From assembly GCF_046630445.1 (NCBI RefSeq), contig NC_092336.1:203889001-203953000 (forward strand): a stretch of DNA of 64,000 nucleotides. The letters are read 5' to 3'. A model generated the notes under the pieces. That model searched no databases and was not told where the DNA came from. It saw only the letters and a list, made by a program, of their open reading frames with translations. This document shows positions 25,096 through 38,749 of the stretch, piece after piece; the stretch's first letter is position 1, and every line of letters begins with the position of its first letter. The stretch comes from Rutidosis leptorrhynchoides. Its lineage: Eukaryota > Streptophyta > Magnoliopsida > Asterales > Asteraceae. The position numbers and the translations under genes are program-made.

Positions 25096-25385
25096 AGGAA
25101 TATTTAGATTTCGCATTAATAAGTTACACTGTACATTCTTCAAATCTGATTCAACAGTCATTTACTATCCTACTTACATCCACAGATATACGTAACCGTT
25201 TATCACAGAATAATCATTTTCATTCAATTTCATATTTGGATTTTGATTTATCAGAATTCAACAAGTGGCATAATGAAGAAAATATTAGACAAAATAAAAT
25301 TTGTTAGAAACAAACAAATTAACTATGAGAAATTTTATTAAGAATCCACGCTAACTGTTCCTAGCTAACTGTTAATTCCGTATTA

Positions 25386-25475
25386 CCTTTTATTTATCGC
25401 AATTTATTTATCGCAATTTATTTATCGCATTTTATTTATCGCAATTTTAATTCTTGCAATTTTATTTATCGTCAT
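25386..25475. repeat. TTTATTTATCGC tandem array (E1 interior)
   Basis: Six or so units of 12-15 bp with small changes; shared with E2 and E3. Confidence 0.8.
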
Positions 25476-26509
25476 TTAATTTCTGCTATTTATTTTACTC
25501 ACTTTAAATATCGGGACACGTATACAAGGTTTTGACATATCATATCGACGCAACTATATATATTATTTGGAATAACCGTAGACACTCTATATACAGTAAT
25601 GTTGGAGTTAGTTATACATGGTTGAGGTTGATTCTCAAATAACATATATAGTTTGAGTTGTGATCGAGTCTGAGACATGTACACGGGTCACGATACGTAT
25701 TAGTTAATTCGAATATTATGAACTATATATGAGTTATTGAGTTAGTGACTGTGGACTGCAAATTGTGGACTACCAAGATTGGACAATTAAAATGAATTAA
25801 AATATTGATTATAACATATGAAACTAAACAATTCTTCAAGTTTGCCACTTGATTTCATCTTAAACCTCATTTGTATCTTGACGATTACAATCTGTGTTCA
25901 AACCTTTCATGATTCTTGAAAACACCTCAATCGAGAGGATGAACCAACTGAACTACATCTACGGAAGAAGAGATTGATGCATATAGTTATGCACCTGAAA
26001 ACATTCAGAACTTGAGTAAACGTTTAACCTGTATCTGTGCTAGCTCCTTTGGCGTTGATATTACCGAAAATAACTTTGCAATTCCTTTTCAAATTATTCA
26101 GTTTTGTCACAGCTTCAGCAAATCAATTTTGACCTTTCATTCGAATAAGCTCTATTATAACCTTGATATATAAGTTGCCTTTCGTCATCGTTACTGAGGA
26201 ACCGTTTATGTTCCACCACATTAGCAGTAAACTATCCAGCAACTTCATTACCCATTGACTTAAATATCTCTGAAGAACCATTAAATATGTTCATTAAAAT
26301 CCTATCATATACTCATCTGCACCTAGTAACAAGAATTGCCATACCAATTACCAGAAATCAGCAATCAATATTTTGAATCTCACAGCGTTTCTACATCAAC
26401 AGTTAAATGTATACACATAACATTTATCTCTTAGAACTATGATCTTCCATTCTGAAATTCTGAAAAGCACCCAGTCTGCAAATTAATACTCTGAAGTTTG
26501 AAAAGTTGA

Positions 26510-26824
26510 ATGAAGCAACATAAAAACTGCAAACGACCTCAACAGCCAAAAGTTGATGATAAAGAATTGTATGTTGGTAAAGCTCAGAAAAAGTTTGAAA
26601 CTGAAAAACTGATTGAGCAAACTACGAAGGAGTCTCTGAACAAATCACAAGGACTAAACTTGTACATTAAGAATCCTGATGATTCTGTTTCTGATGAAAT
26701 CTTTAGCGAATACCTTGCTTCTGACTCCAAACTTTTGCGGACAAATTTTCTTCACCATCCTTCGATATTAGAAATTCTAAGATATCATCGTATCTTTCAT
26801 TATAAATATCCTCCATATTTCTGA
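26510..26824 (+). pseudogene. captured poly(A)-binding-protein-like fragment (E1 copy)
   Basis: The 104-codon frame contains DDKELYVGKAQKKFETEK and then KSQGLNLYIKNPDDSVSDE. From memory these align with the end of RRM3, the linker and the start of RRM4 (RNP2-like LYVKN) of plant cytoplasmic poly(A)-binding proteins, where the usual text is close to DDKEWYVGKAQKK and SNLYVKNLD. A further stretch upstream in another frame (FEKLNEA, near 26494) may continue the match, which implies a frameshift. After about residue 70 the similarity fades. The fragment has no complete RRM and is probably non-functional. It lies sense in E1, and worn copies lie at the same place in E2 and E3, so capture predates the three copies. 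Confidence 0.65.
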
Positions 26825-27349
26825 AGATATTTTCATACCTATTCTTATCTGAAATTATTAATCCCTTCGTGCTATCAGTGTTACATCATATAGAAACTGT
26901 TAGTTTCTATATTCTGTAAACTTTCGAGCTTAAAATATGAATGTTATTGAAGTAATGTTGGGAACTGATGCATGAGTTAGTATAATGTAATGACACTTGA
27001 TCAACGTGATTATATTACATTAAGTCATGCTGAGTTTCTAGTGGAACGTGATGATTCACAGATCTTAACGTTATCATGTGCCATGTTACATAACTCTTTC
27101 ATTCTGCTTAACTTCTGAACATATCAAGAAAGTATATTCTTGATAGTTCTATTCTCAGCGATTCTGGTAATTTGACAAATCAAATCGTGCGATTACGTTC
27201 TTTCTTGTTTAGAACATAAAGTTCATTCGAAGTTACATACTTACGAATTATGGACCATTACTCGCTTTACCAGAGGTCAAGAAGAGAATAAAAAGGCAAA
27301 GAGCTCCAAAATATAAGAGAAAATATAAAGCCCAATAACAACACGGAGG

Positions 27350-27522
27350 TCACAAACCGTGGATATTAATACGAATAGCAATATAAAGACACGGTATAAT
27401 TAACAATAGAATCACCCAAAGTAATAGTAGAAGTAAATAGATTTTCCTGGTGGAAGATTGAAAAGAAGGATGACAGAAATGATAATTAGAAAAATATCAA
27501 GGATTAGAACGAGATTAAGCAT
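27350..27522 (-). pseudogene. antisense ORF57, frameshifted copy (E1)
   Basis: This starts with ATG (27522-27520) and MLNLVLILD. It aligns with the E2 and E3 ORFs but has lost one base near the middle, giving 173 instead of 174 nt. The second half, including LYIAIRINIHGL and its stop, is preserved in the shifted frame. Confidence 0.55.
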
Positions 27523-27980
27523 TTTCACGATCTTTTGGATGTATGAACTAAGAAAGAAAGTATAGGAGTGGTGAGAATAATGGAACGGAAGAGTTAAATT
27601 AATAATGGAAATATCAGACAGAGTAATCGAGGCAGGTCAGCGTATTTAATTATAGAGATCTGAATTTTCTTAAATCCCGAAGAATCAGATCTTATAGATT
27701 TCGAAGATTTTCTTTAAATCCCTTGAATGCCGGAATTCAACCAAGACAACGTCAAAAGCTAAGACGCACTTTATTTTCTAAATTCCACTGTGACTACGTC
27801 AAAAGTTAAATCTCTATCTCAATCTGTTGTGACAGCTTCATTCATGCTCTTCGAATAATCGAATTGTTTTACTCATATTACTCAATGATGATAAAACTCT
27901 ATTTATCAACTTATATTCATCATGAAAACACTTTTATTGTTAGCCATGACCACCTCACTCAAATTTTGGGACGAAATTTC

Positions 27981-27996
27981 TTTAATGGGTAGGTAC
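27981..27996 (+). promoter_or_regulatory. E1 polypurine-tract region
   Basis: TTTAATGGGTAGGTAC abuts the TGTGACG start of the 3' LTR, preceded by TTTTGGGACGAAATTTC, a worn copy of the hairpin seen in E2 and E5. Confidence 0.6.
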
Positions 27997-28277
27997 TGTG
28001 ACGACCCGGAAATTTCCGACCAAATTTAAACTTAATCTTTATATGTTTCGACACGATAAGCATAGTTTGTAATATTGAGTCTCGAAAATTTTTGAACTGT
28101 TTCATATATTCGATTACCCTTTGACTGTGCTCTCGACGATTCACGAACAATTAATTGTAAGTAGATATATGTGTATCTATATATAAAAAATAATTCAAAA
28201 TATAATTTGAAGTATTATATATTGTTGTTATTAAAAATTAATAAAATAAAAATAGGATATTATAATAATAATTATTT

Positions 28278-28279
<2 letters not shown>

Positions 28280-28366
<87 letters not shown>
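28280..28366. repeat. (AT)n microsatellite
   Basis: About 86 bp of AT in the E1 3' LTR. Confidence 0.95.
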
Positions 28367-28371
<5 letters not shown>

Positions 28372-30425
28372 ATATTAAAAATAAATATTAAATGATTGTA
28401 ATACTCGTTTGATGTTTCGATTGATATTAAGCAAGTTAAATTCAAACTTATGTAATTTAAAATAAACGGTGATACGAAAATGAATTTTATAAATTTTAGG
28501 CTTATTAAAAATGTATTTAGGAATTATTTGTTAAGTTTTAACACTTTTTATATTTTACTCAAAAATGAGAGGGACAGTTGATGTAATTTTCATTTAACAA
28601 ATTAAGGATCGAATTATATACCAGAATAACCAAAATAAATAAATATAGTTAATTTAAAAGTATGGAATTTTTCCGAAGACTTTTATCCGTCATTGATTAA
28701 AAACGAGGTACGAAATAATACCTTAATTTATTAGGTCAACTAAAAACAGTTATGAATCCGTGAACTAATTATTAATGTGACTTTATTAGTTGTTTTCTTT
28801 TTTTTTGTCTCAATTCATTTTACCTGCACGTTTTCATTCTTCCTTTATGTTATTATAATTAACTTATATTAGTATTAGTATATGTACCCACTTTACATAT
28901 TGAATCAAATCCTCAAAATCAAGACCATGGATCAACTAAAACCATAATCCCTATCATCACCTCTCATTATGTTTCTGTTTCGAATCATAAATAAACACTT
29001 TCCATCTTCACCTAAACGTACACCCACTTCAAAACCGAAGACCACCATCACAACTACTCTCTTCTGTTTCCATTACAATAATGATAATGATACATGAACC
29101 TGTTACGAGGTTGTGATTTTATGTGAATCCGCCCATAAACCGCCACCTTCATTCTTTGATCAATCACCTAAATATTACTGCTGCAATGTTTTGGTTTTCT
29201 GTTTCATTCCGTTACCAAACAATCTCTTTTCTTTGACTTATCACCATCTCTCCCGCCTTTTCTTCATGAACCATCATTAACAAACAATTACTACTACACC
29301 CTCGTTGCTACTTGTTATTCTTGTAGCCGAGACCCACCAAAAACACCATGTTCTTCTTTGTATTCACAAACAAGAATTAAATCGATTAGGCTACTATTAT
29401 ATACTTTAAAGAATGATGAGTGGAGGTGCATGATGTCTTTAAAGATGAAATATAAATACTGCAAACTGCTTGATTCTTCCTCTAGTGCTTTGTATATTTT
29501 TTCTTTTGCTGGGCCTATCGACACATGCAATTGGATGTCACCGTTTGATTTTTTTTTCTTCTTTTTCGAAGCCATCCACAATAGAATCCAAGACAAAAGC
29601 AAAGCTTGTGCTGGTGGGGCGACCGAATTATGGGAAGGGCCAACATTGAATCAATTGTGTTTGGAACAAGATTTCTTTTTTTTTAAACCCATCATTTCCT
29701 GTTTCCACTTCTAACTACCGTTCAAAGTTTGATCAAACCAAAAACTAATTAGATTATTTTATAGGTGTACTCGTTCGAAGTATCTTCTTCAGCTCATTTT
29801 ACAACCAGCTCAACCACTTTCATTGGCCTGGGCTATTAACCAAATAACACGGCCCAATGAGCCCAACCTCATAAATCTGCTACTGCTACGTTCCTTTTTG
29901 TTTTTCCTATTTAAACATCACGAAACAAATAAGCAGTAAGGATAATGATAGATATAGATGATGATATAAGTATTATGATGATAGTTGGTAGATGATGATG
30001 ATGATGGTATTACTCATTTAAAATACTACAAAGATGTTTCCAAAAATCACGTGGCATTTGATAAAACAAGTTGGGTTTAGTTAATTGATAACGGGAGTCG
30101 TGTGTATCTCAAATTCATAAACAAGTTTGATACATGATAAAAATAGCGAATAGATGATGAGATGGATACAAAGTCGATAATCACGAGTCTTAGAATGATG
30201 ATGAAGAAATGGTACTAGATAAATGAACGGTTATGATCGTGAATAAAAATGATAATTTAAAGATGATTTATGATTATGATTATAAGTCATGATTATGATT
30301 TATGATTTTAAGTTATGGGTAATTGGTGGATTAAAGATTAGTGAAAAAGAAGACAGATCAGAAAGATATAGTAGATATATGGAGTTAGGCTGAGTTATAA
30401 AGCAAAAAAGCAATAGCAGAGTATT

Positions 30426-30436
30426 GGTTCGAGCCT
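30426..30436 (+). promoter_or_regulatory. tRNA-like B box in E1 3' LTR
   Basis: GGTTCGAGCCT, one change from the copy at 22321. Confidence 0.35.
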
Positions 30437-30596
30437 CGGCTAAGACGTTATATTTTTTAAAAAGACATATTCTTATGAGGTAGTTTTCTTTTTATTATTA
30501 TTATCATTAACATTTCAATTAAAATTATTACTATCATTATTATTATTTTTTTTACAAGATTTTTATATATAATTTTATTTACATTATTTTACTATT

Positions 30597-30618
30597 ATTA
30601 TTATTATTATTTTTATTA

Positions 30619-30688
<70 letters not shown>

Positions 30689-30690
30689 CC
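30597..30690. repeat. (ATT)n microsatellite
   Basis: About 30 ATT units in the E1 3' LTR. Confidence 0.95.
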
Positions 30691-31892
30691 TTAACTTAGT
30701 TTTGTTACAATTATTAATTTTCGTGAACATAAAATATTTTTATAGAAATATATTTATGTATACTAACATTACATAATATTATATTTTAATTAATATAATA
30801 TTATTCATATTGATATAACGTTAATTAAATCATATATCAAATAAGCATTATGATATATTATAAGTATTAATAAAATTATATACGAATATTAATATTAATA
30901 AATACCTAAATATATATAAAGTTGTTCGATTACGATTATGTGTATTAATAAATATCCAAATGATATAGGTTCATGAATCCGAGGCCAACCCTGCATTGTT
31001 CAGTTCCGTCGTATGAATATTTTTACTACAAAATATTGTAGAGTGAGTTTCATTTTCCTTTTTACCCTTTATATTTTTGGGCTGAGAATACATGCGCAAT
31101 TTTTATAAATGTTTTACGAAATAGACACAAGTAATCAAAACTACATTATATGGTTGAATGATCGAAGCCGAATATGCCCCTTTTTGCTTGGTTACCTAAG
31201 AATTAGGGAACATCACTAATTTTGAGAATTAGTGCACGCCTAATTGACACGAATCCTAAAGATAGATCTATTGGGCCTAACGAACCCCATCCAAAGTACC
31301 GGATGCTTTAGTACTTCGAATTCGTTTTTATCATGTCCGAAGGATTTCCCAGAATGATAGGGGATATTCTTATATGCATCTTGTTAATGTCGGTTACCAG
31401 GATTTCAATCCATATGAATGATATTTTTGTCTCTATGCATGGGACGTATATTTATGAGAACTGAAAATGAAAATCTTGTGGTCTATTAAAATGATGGAAA
31501 TGATTATTTATGTTAAACTAATGAACTCACCAACCTTTTGGTTGACACTTTAAAGCATGTTTATTCTCAGGTACGAAAGAAATCTTCCGTTGTGAATTTA
31601 CTCATCTTAGAGATATTACTTGGAGTCATTCATGACATATTTCAAAAGACGTTGCATTCGAGTCGTCGAGTTCATCAAGATTATTATTAAGTCAATTATA
31701 GATGGATATATTACGAAAGAATATGCATGCCGTCAACTTTCAATGTAAATGAAAGTTTGTCTTTTAAAAACGAATGCAATGTTTGTAAAATGTATCATAT
31801 AGAAGTCAAGTACCTCGCGATGTAATCAATTGTTGTGAATCGTTTATAATCGATATGGACTTCATCCGAATGGATTAGGACGGGTCTCTTCA

Positions 31893-31897
31893 TATGA
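31893..31897. repeat. target-site duplication of E1, right copy
   Basis: TATGA, identical to 7370-7374. Confidence 0.9.
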
Positions 31898-32819
31898 CGG
31901 CATAGAACAACTGAACAATGCAGGGTTGGCCTTGGATTCACGAACCTATATCAATTATATATATTAAGACATATAATGAACATATAATGGTATTCAACCC
32001 AATTTATATATATGAATTATATAATATACTACTTATATAAATAGTAATGTATTTATTATTCCAAATGTTATATATATCTATATATGTTATTTTTATATTA
32101 AAATAGAAAATTAGATATACTTATGATATATGTAATGATTCTATTGTTAATTAAATATCTTTTGTTTGAAAAAATAATAATAATTATAATAGTACTAAAA
32201 TTGTGATAATAATAATTATAATATAGTTGTTATTATAATAATAATAATGATATTAGTAATAATAAAAATGATATAATAATAATAATAACAATGTTAAAAT
32301 TAATAATATTAATGTTAAAATAAAATTTTTATATATCTTTATACTCATTCTTATGACTTATAAACTTTGTAGTAGTAATTAATATCTTACATCATTTTTA
32401 TTTTGATATCAGGATTTATATTATGTTTAGAATCTAACTATAATTTTATTAACCTCTAGCTAATACTTTTAAATTCCAAGATCAACATATTAATATTAAA
32501 ACTAACTTACTTAATAATAATAATAATAATTATAATAAATATAATATCGATAGTGAGAATCATAATAATAATCATCATACTTGGAATTATACTTATAATA
32601 ATAATAATGAGAATACTTATAATAATAATGCTAATAATGCTAATAATAATACTTATAATAATAATACTTATAATATCGTAAGTGATAATGCTAATAATAA
32701 TACTTATAATAATAATAATAATGAGAATCATAATAATAATCATCATACTTGGAATTATAATCATAATAATAATAATAAATGATAGTTAATACTTATATTA
32801 GTTAATAATAATAATAATA

Positions 32820-32855
<36 letters not shown>

Positions 32856-32954
32856 GTTATACTAATAACAGTTAATGATATTACTTAATAATAACTAAAA
32901 TGATAATAATAACACTCTTATTATTAATACTAACATAATAATACCAATAATTAA

Positions 32955-33090
<136 letters not shown>

Positions 33091-33149
33091 GATAAAATAA
33101 AAGTGTATACCCCTTCATAAGCTTTTTGTAAAAAGAAACGCCCTGGACC

Positions 33150-33160
33150 GGGCTCGAACC
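33150..33160 (-). promoter_or_regulatory. tRNA-like B box in E3 LTR
   Basis: GGTTCGAGCCC on the - strand, with a weak A-box-like TGCTATGGTTAAGGG about 40 bp upstream in that sense; the AAT tract follows about 60 bp downstream. Confidence 0.45.
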
Positions 33161-34748
33161 TCTGACCTCTCGTTACCCGCAAACACCCTTAACCATAGCA
33201 CTATCGACTATTTTTTTGATATATTATCTAACTTGTATTTATTTAACCCAAATTCGTTTTTATCTTCTTCTTCGTCATCATCAAAATTAAATCGAACCAA
33301 AACAATTCAACTTACTACAAATACGATTTAAATACTTCAAACTATTTAGAATTAACCAATATCAAATGTTTAAATCAACTGAAAACGAAAATAAAGAAAA
33401 AAAATTATATAAGAACACCACGGTTGCTTTAGCGACTGTCTTTAAAAAAAATTGGTTTTTGAGTTTGAGAACGTTTTGGACAAAGTTTATAATACAAATT
33501 ATGTTTCAAAACATTCGTAGAAACTTTCCAAACCATGAATTTAACTGGAAACCTCAAAATCGTTTCAAATTTCTTGATGAACCGAAAGTTTGACTTTTGA
33601 AAATTAACCTTTGACTCAAAAATTCGAATTCAATATGAAGAATTGGAAATCCAAACTTTGCAGATAGTTTTAAAATGAAATTCCTAACTGATCTACATTT
33701 ATACATTTTGGAATTTGATTTGATTTCGATATTTTGATTTATGAAAGACGATACAGAGATATATTCGCTGTAATAGAGAGAATAAAAAAAATTAATCAGG
33801 AAATAGAGAAATTTGGGTAATTGATAATGATATTAGAAGTCCACTGATTTAACACACATAGATGAGATGATCGATTTATACAGAAAGATGTATGTCGACT
33901 TGTATCACGAGCTTAACAGCAGATAAAGAAAATAAGAAAAAATAGATAACGACTTGTAATCAATAATTATGCTTAATATATGTCACATTTATTTTTAATG
34001 ATTTATAAATATGTTAATAATAATAATAAATCATATTTATTATTAATAACAATAATAACATCATTGATAAAGATAAATAAGAATAATATAACAAAAAAAT
34101 AGGTTCAATAATAATTAACTCTAATGATAAATAATTTTTTTTATAATGATAATAGTAAAAATAATAATAATAATCATAATAATAATAACTAGAATCATAA
34201 TTTTACTACTACTTATAATAATAATGAAAGTAATAATAACAATAACTTATATTGTAACTTGCATTTAAATTTAATATATTAATATTACATATTATTAATT
34301 ATGTATATTTAAATAGTTATATATACATATATATAATATTTATACTTTTTATATATGTATTCCAATATACATACCATAATAACTATTTATAGAAATCACA
34401 TATATATTTAATTATTTTGTATCTTATTTTACATATTTAATTCTAATGTTTAAATTTTATTTTATTATTTCAAATTATTATATATACTTTTGTTTATATT
34501 CTAATTGATTAAAGTGTACTTTTATTTATTCAAAATATTACATGTACATTTATATTTATATTTATAGACATATATTTAAATTTTTATTTACACACAATTG
34601 TTCGTGAATCGTCGGGAGTAGTCAAAGGTCAAATGAATCCATCTAAACAGTTCAAAAATTTTGTGACAACATTACAGACTTTGCTTATCGTGTCAAAATC
34701 ATATAAAGATCAAGTTTAAATTTGGTCGGAAAATTCCGGGTCGTCACA

Positions 34749-34785
34749 GTACCTACCCGTTAAAGAAATTTCGTCCCGAAGTTTG
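34749..34785 (-). promoter_or_regulatory. E3 polypurine-tract region with hairpin
   Basis: - strand AACGGGTAGGTAC abuts the LTR; beside it are the arms AAATTTCG and CGAAGTTT, with one mismatch. Confidence 0.6.
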
Positions 34786-35094
34786 ATTGGGGTCGTTATG
34801 GCTGACAATAAGTATGTTTTCATGATACATATGGGTTGATAAATAGAGTTTTATCATTATTGTCTAAAACGATTCGATTATGTGAAGCGTACGAGTGAAG
34901 CTGTCACAAAAGATTGAGATAGAGATTTAACTTTTGACGTAGTCACGGTGGATTTCCAGAATTCAAGAGATTTAAAGAAATCTTTGAAATCTAAATAAGA
35001 TCTGACTCTTCGGGATTTAAGGAAACTAGGATCTCTCTAATTAAATGCGGAGATCTGCTTTGCTTTCTTTATCAGATAATTCCCTATAAATTAA

Positions 35095-35104
35095 CTTCTT
35101 CTGT
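35095..35104 (+). promoter_or_regulatory. TATA box for antisense ORF57 (E3)
   Basis: TATAAATTAA, 64 bp before the ATG at 35159, followed by a C/T-rich leader shared with E2. Confidence 0.4.
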
Positions 35105-35158
35105 TCCATTACTTTTACCACTCCTATACTCAATTCCCAAATTTAAAAGGTTGTGAAA

Positions 35159-35332
35159 ATGCTTAATCCAGTTCTGATCCTTGTCCTTATCGTGACTATT
35201 GCTACAATCATTTTCCTTTTCCAGCTTCCACCGGAGGAATCTATTTACTTCTACTTCGCCCTTGGGGTTATAGTGTTTTTAATTCTCCCATGTCTTTATG
35301 TTGCGATAAGCATTGATATACACAGTTTGTAA
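35159..35332 (+). CDS. antisense ORF57: small two-helix membrane peptide (E3 copy)
   Basis: 57 codons from ATG 35159 to TAA 35330-35332, opposite to the direction of E3. It starts MLNPVLILVLIV, with hydrophobic segments at about residues 4-22 and 32-50 and a loop containing PPEES. It is collinear with the E2 ORF (13089-13262) without indels, although E3 is the more diverged element and its other ORFs are broken. The upstream TATA and leader are also kept. No signal cleavage motif is obvious. The family is not recognised. It may be a real antisense gene or a frame that survived by chance in 174 nt. Confidence 0.5.
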   Translation: MLNPVLILVLIVTIATIIFLFQLPPEESIYFYFALGVIVFLILPCLYVAISIDIHSL

Positions 35333-36009
35333 TTTATGTGTTGTTATCGGGCTTTATATTCTCCTTTTTATCTCAGAGTTACACGCTATTATTTTCTCTT
35401 CGCGACTTTTAGGTCAAGCGAATAATGGTCCAGAATTTGTAGGTATGAATTTTGGAATGAACTTAGTTAATGTTCTAAGAAGAAGATTTTAATGGCACGA
35501 TCTTGATTTGTCAAATTACCAGAATACCTCGAAAAAGACCGAATCATCAAGAAAATATTTTCTTGATATTTTTATAGCTTAAGTAGAATACAAGAGTCGT
35601 GTAACATGGCACATGGTGACGTTATGATCTGTGAATCATCACGTTCCATTTAAAAACTCAGCATGAATTACTGTAATATAATAACGTTGATTAAGTGTCA
35701 TTATATTATACTAACTCATGCTTCAGTTCCCAACACTACTTCAAAAATATTCATATTTTGAACTTGAAGGTTTCAGAATTTAGAAACTAAAATAGTTTCT
35801 TTTATGATGTAACACAGATAGCGCGAAGAGGTAAATAATCTCGGACAAGGATAGTTATGATGGTATCTTGAGATATATCAAGGATATTTATACTGAAAGA
35901 TTCGATGATGTTTCAGAATTTTAAAATATCTGGAATCAAAGGATGATGCGGGAAATCTGTATGTGAAGGTTTAGAATAAGGGGTAAGGTGTTTACTAATG
36001 GTTTCGGCA

Positions 36010-36240
36010 GACACTTAATCATTTGGATTCTTTGAAGGCAGGTTTCATCCTTGTGATTTGTCCACATCTTCCTTCATACTTTGTTCAACCCGTTTTTCAG
36101 TACCAAATTTTTCGTTTGAGCTTTTCTAATCTACTATTCTTTATTATCAAACTTCTGATCGTAATTTACTGTCTACAGTCCTTATTTCTTTACCAGTCTT
36201 TTTCAAACTTCATGGTACTGATTCGTAGACTAGGGTGTTT
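36010..36240 (-). pseudogene. worn PABP-like fragment (E3 copy)
   Basis: - strand remnants (FDNKE, then KAQ) at the place of the E1 fragment (26510), with several stops. This is the most decayed of the three copies, consistent with E3 being the oldest. Confidence 0.4.
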
Positions 36241-36387
36241 TTAAGAAACTTCACATTCGAAATAGACATTATATGTATATATAACTGTCGAAGTAAAACC
36301 GCTGCGAGATTCGAGATTGATGATTGATGGTTTCTGACAGTTGGTATGGAAATTATTGTTACAGGATGCAGATGAGTAGATGATGGG

Positions 36388-36623
36388 GTTTCAATGTGTA
36401 CATATAATGATTTTTCGGAGAGACTTACGCCAAAGGGGTAATGAGTTGCTGGTACATCTGCTGATAATGTCGTGGAATATAAAAGGTTCCTTGGTAACAA
36501 AAGGGTAATCATATATATCAGGGTTATAATAGGGTTACTCTGAATGAAAAATCGGAGTTGACTTGCTAGAGCTGTGACAGAATTTGCTACTTTGAAAAGG
36601 ATTCGCATGGTTATTTTTGCTAA
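36388..36623 (+). pseudogene. antisense gag relic (E3 copy)
   Basis: Homologue of 14402-14638: VSMCTYNDFSERL, then AGTSADNVVEYKRF, with two adjacent stops and a frameshift before the zinc-knuckle remnant. Confidence 0.4.
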
Positions 36624-37202
36624 TAAATGCCAAAGGATTTGACGCAGATATGTGTTAAACTTTTACTTTGGTTTCGAGAGTTTTTCAGGTGCATAACTAT
36701 ATGCATAAATCTTTCCTTCCGTAGATGAAGTGCATTTGGTTCATCCTCTAGATTGAGGTGTTTTCAAGAATCATAAAAGGTTTGAACGCAGATTGTAATC
36801 GTCAAGATACAAATGAGGTTTAAGATGAAGTCAAGTGGCAAACTTGAAGCAATGTTTAGTTTCATATGTCATAATCAATATTTTAATTCATTTTAATTGT
36901 CCAATGTTGGTAGTCCACAGTTAGCAGTCCACAGTTAGCAGTTCAATAATTTATATATAGTTTAATGTATTATATTCGAATTAATTAATACGTATCGTGA
37001 CCCATTATATACATGTCACAGACTCAATCACAACTCAAAGTATATATATTATTTTAGAATCAACATCAACCCTGTATAGCTAACTCAAGCATTACTGCAT
37101 ATAGAGTGTCTATAGTTATTCCAAATAATATATATAGATGCGTCGATATGATATGTCAAAATCTTGTATACGTGTCCCGATATTTAAAATGCATAAATAA
37201 CA

Positions 37203-37299
37203 GTATTTAAATGACGATAAATAAAGTGCGTAAAATAAATAACAGAAATTAAATGACGATAAATAAAATTGCGAGAATTAAAATTGCGATAAATAAATG
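37203..37299. repeat. GATAAATAAA tandem array (E3 interior)
   Basis: Degenerate units shared with E1 and E2. Confidence 0.7.
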
Positions 37300-37596
37300 T
37301 AATAAGGAATTAACTGTTAGCTAGGAACAGTTAGCTAGGATTTTGTTAGCGTGAATTCTTAACAAAATTTCTTATAGTTAATTTGTTTGTTTCTAACAAA
37401 TTTTATTTTGTCCAATCATTATGCCACTTGTTGGATTCTGATAAGTCAAAATCCAAATATGAAATAGAATGAAAATGGTTATTCTGTGGTGAACGGATTC
37501 GTATATCTGTGGATGTGAGCAGGATAGTAATTGACTGTTGAATCAGATTCGAAGAATATACAGTGTAACTTGTTAATGTGAAATCTAAATATTCCT

Positions 37597-37617
37597 CGAG
37601 TATTACCTACCCGTTAA
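37597..37617 (-). other. internal PPT-like hairpin of E3
   Basis: The copy of the 15617 motif in E2, with one arm changed (CGAGTA for CGGGTA). Confidence 0.55.
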
Positions 37618-38062
37618 AATAATTTTATCATTAACAGTTTGTACAAAAGAATTTTTAATCACAATCTTTATGAAAACATATATACATATATATTTTCTTC
37701 AGATGTAATCATGGATTTAATGAGTTAATATGATATTAAACTTATCTGATTTACGGATAGAACTAGAGTACATAATCTCTAAAACATTAGAGATTATATA
37801 ATCGCCATGAAGAACGAAGATAATTGATGTAGAACGATACGTAGAACGATGATTATACTCGAGGTACAAAATGAAATGTTGAGGCATGAATTATTGATGG
37901 TACTGGTGCTATTTATTGATGGTACTGTTGATGCCGATGATGTTGCTGAAGCTGGTAAATTTTGCACCATATTCTCCAAATTGATTATTCGAGCACGAAG
38001 TTTGTTGATTTCTTATATTATTCCGGGATGATTGTCGGTCGGAACGAGAGAATGAATAAGGT

Positions 38063-38483
38063 TTAGAATTTTAGATAGAATATAATCGTGGCGAGATACT
38101 CTGGAAATGAGAGAGAAAATAGTATAATGAACAGGTTCTTCGCTAAGAGGTGAATTTGGTTAATGGAAAGGATCGCCTTCTTCTCGTCTCCATTAATTAA
38201 GTCGACTACGAACTCATCCCCATTTCGTCCAAAATAGGTTATGGCTAATTGGCTGATCAATTCCGGTTACGCTGCTTTCGGAGCTTAGGTGAATATCCAT
38301 ATCAGAATAGCGGTCGGAACGACTATCGGAATAGCTTATCAGAATCCGAAGGACTCGAACTGGTTGAGGGATCCATCTGGTGAGATCAGGGAATTTATTT
38401 TCGATATGCAATAGATTATAGGACTTAGTTTGATATTCCAAAATCTCATAAGTTACGGAGGATTTTTCGGAACTGACGGGCAA
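38063..38483 (-). pseudogene. worn sense ORF1 of family B (E3 copy)
   Basis: Two overlapping frames hold remnants: an acidic SDRYSDMDIHLSSESS stretch (near 38280-38330), then a part aligned with the E1 GEPMRNTVF region. Frameshifted and stopped. Confidence 0.4.
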
Positions 38484-38735
38484 AGTTTACAGTAACAGAT
38501 ACACTAAAATATGGATTAACAGATACACTAAGATATGAATTTTGTCTATACACTATTCATGCAATCAATGCAGTAAGATGTGTCTAGACTAAGAATGATA
38601 AGTAGGTAATTTTTGACATGAAATGATAAGCAAAACTTTTGACATGCTGACACGGTCGAAGTCTAGACTCACTAATGCATCCAAACAACTATCAGTTAGA
38701 CACACTAATGCAAGACCTGGTTTGCTAAGACCACC

Positions 38736-38747
38736 GCTCTGATACCA
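38736..38747 (-). promoter_or_regulatory. E3 primer-binding site
   Basis: TGGTATCAGAGC on the - strand, two bases from the LTR at 38750. Confidence 0.85.
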
Positions 38748-38749
38748 AC

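Larger units (their letters stand above)
27997..31892 (+). repeat. E1 3' LTR (3896 bp)
   Basis: Uninterrupted: starts TGTGACGACCCGG, ends GGGTCTCTTCA, then TSD TATGA. It serves as the template that shows 7375-8494 and 21022-23823 to be one split LTR. Confidence 0.95.

Noticed and set aside
33366-33593. 75-codon + strand ORF in the E3 LTR
   Set aside because: Single copy, Lys/Asn/Phe-rich as expected from AT-rich DNA, no motif, opposite to the element.
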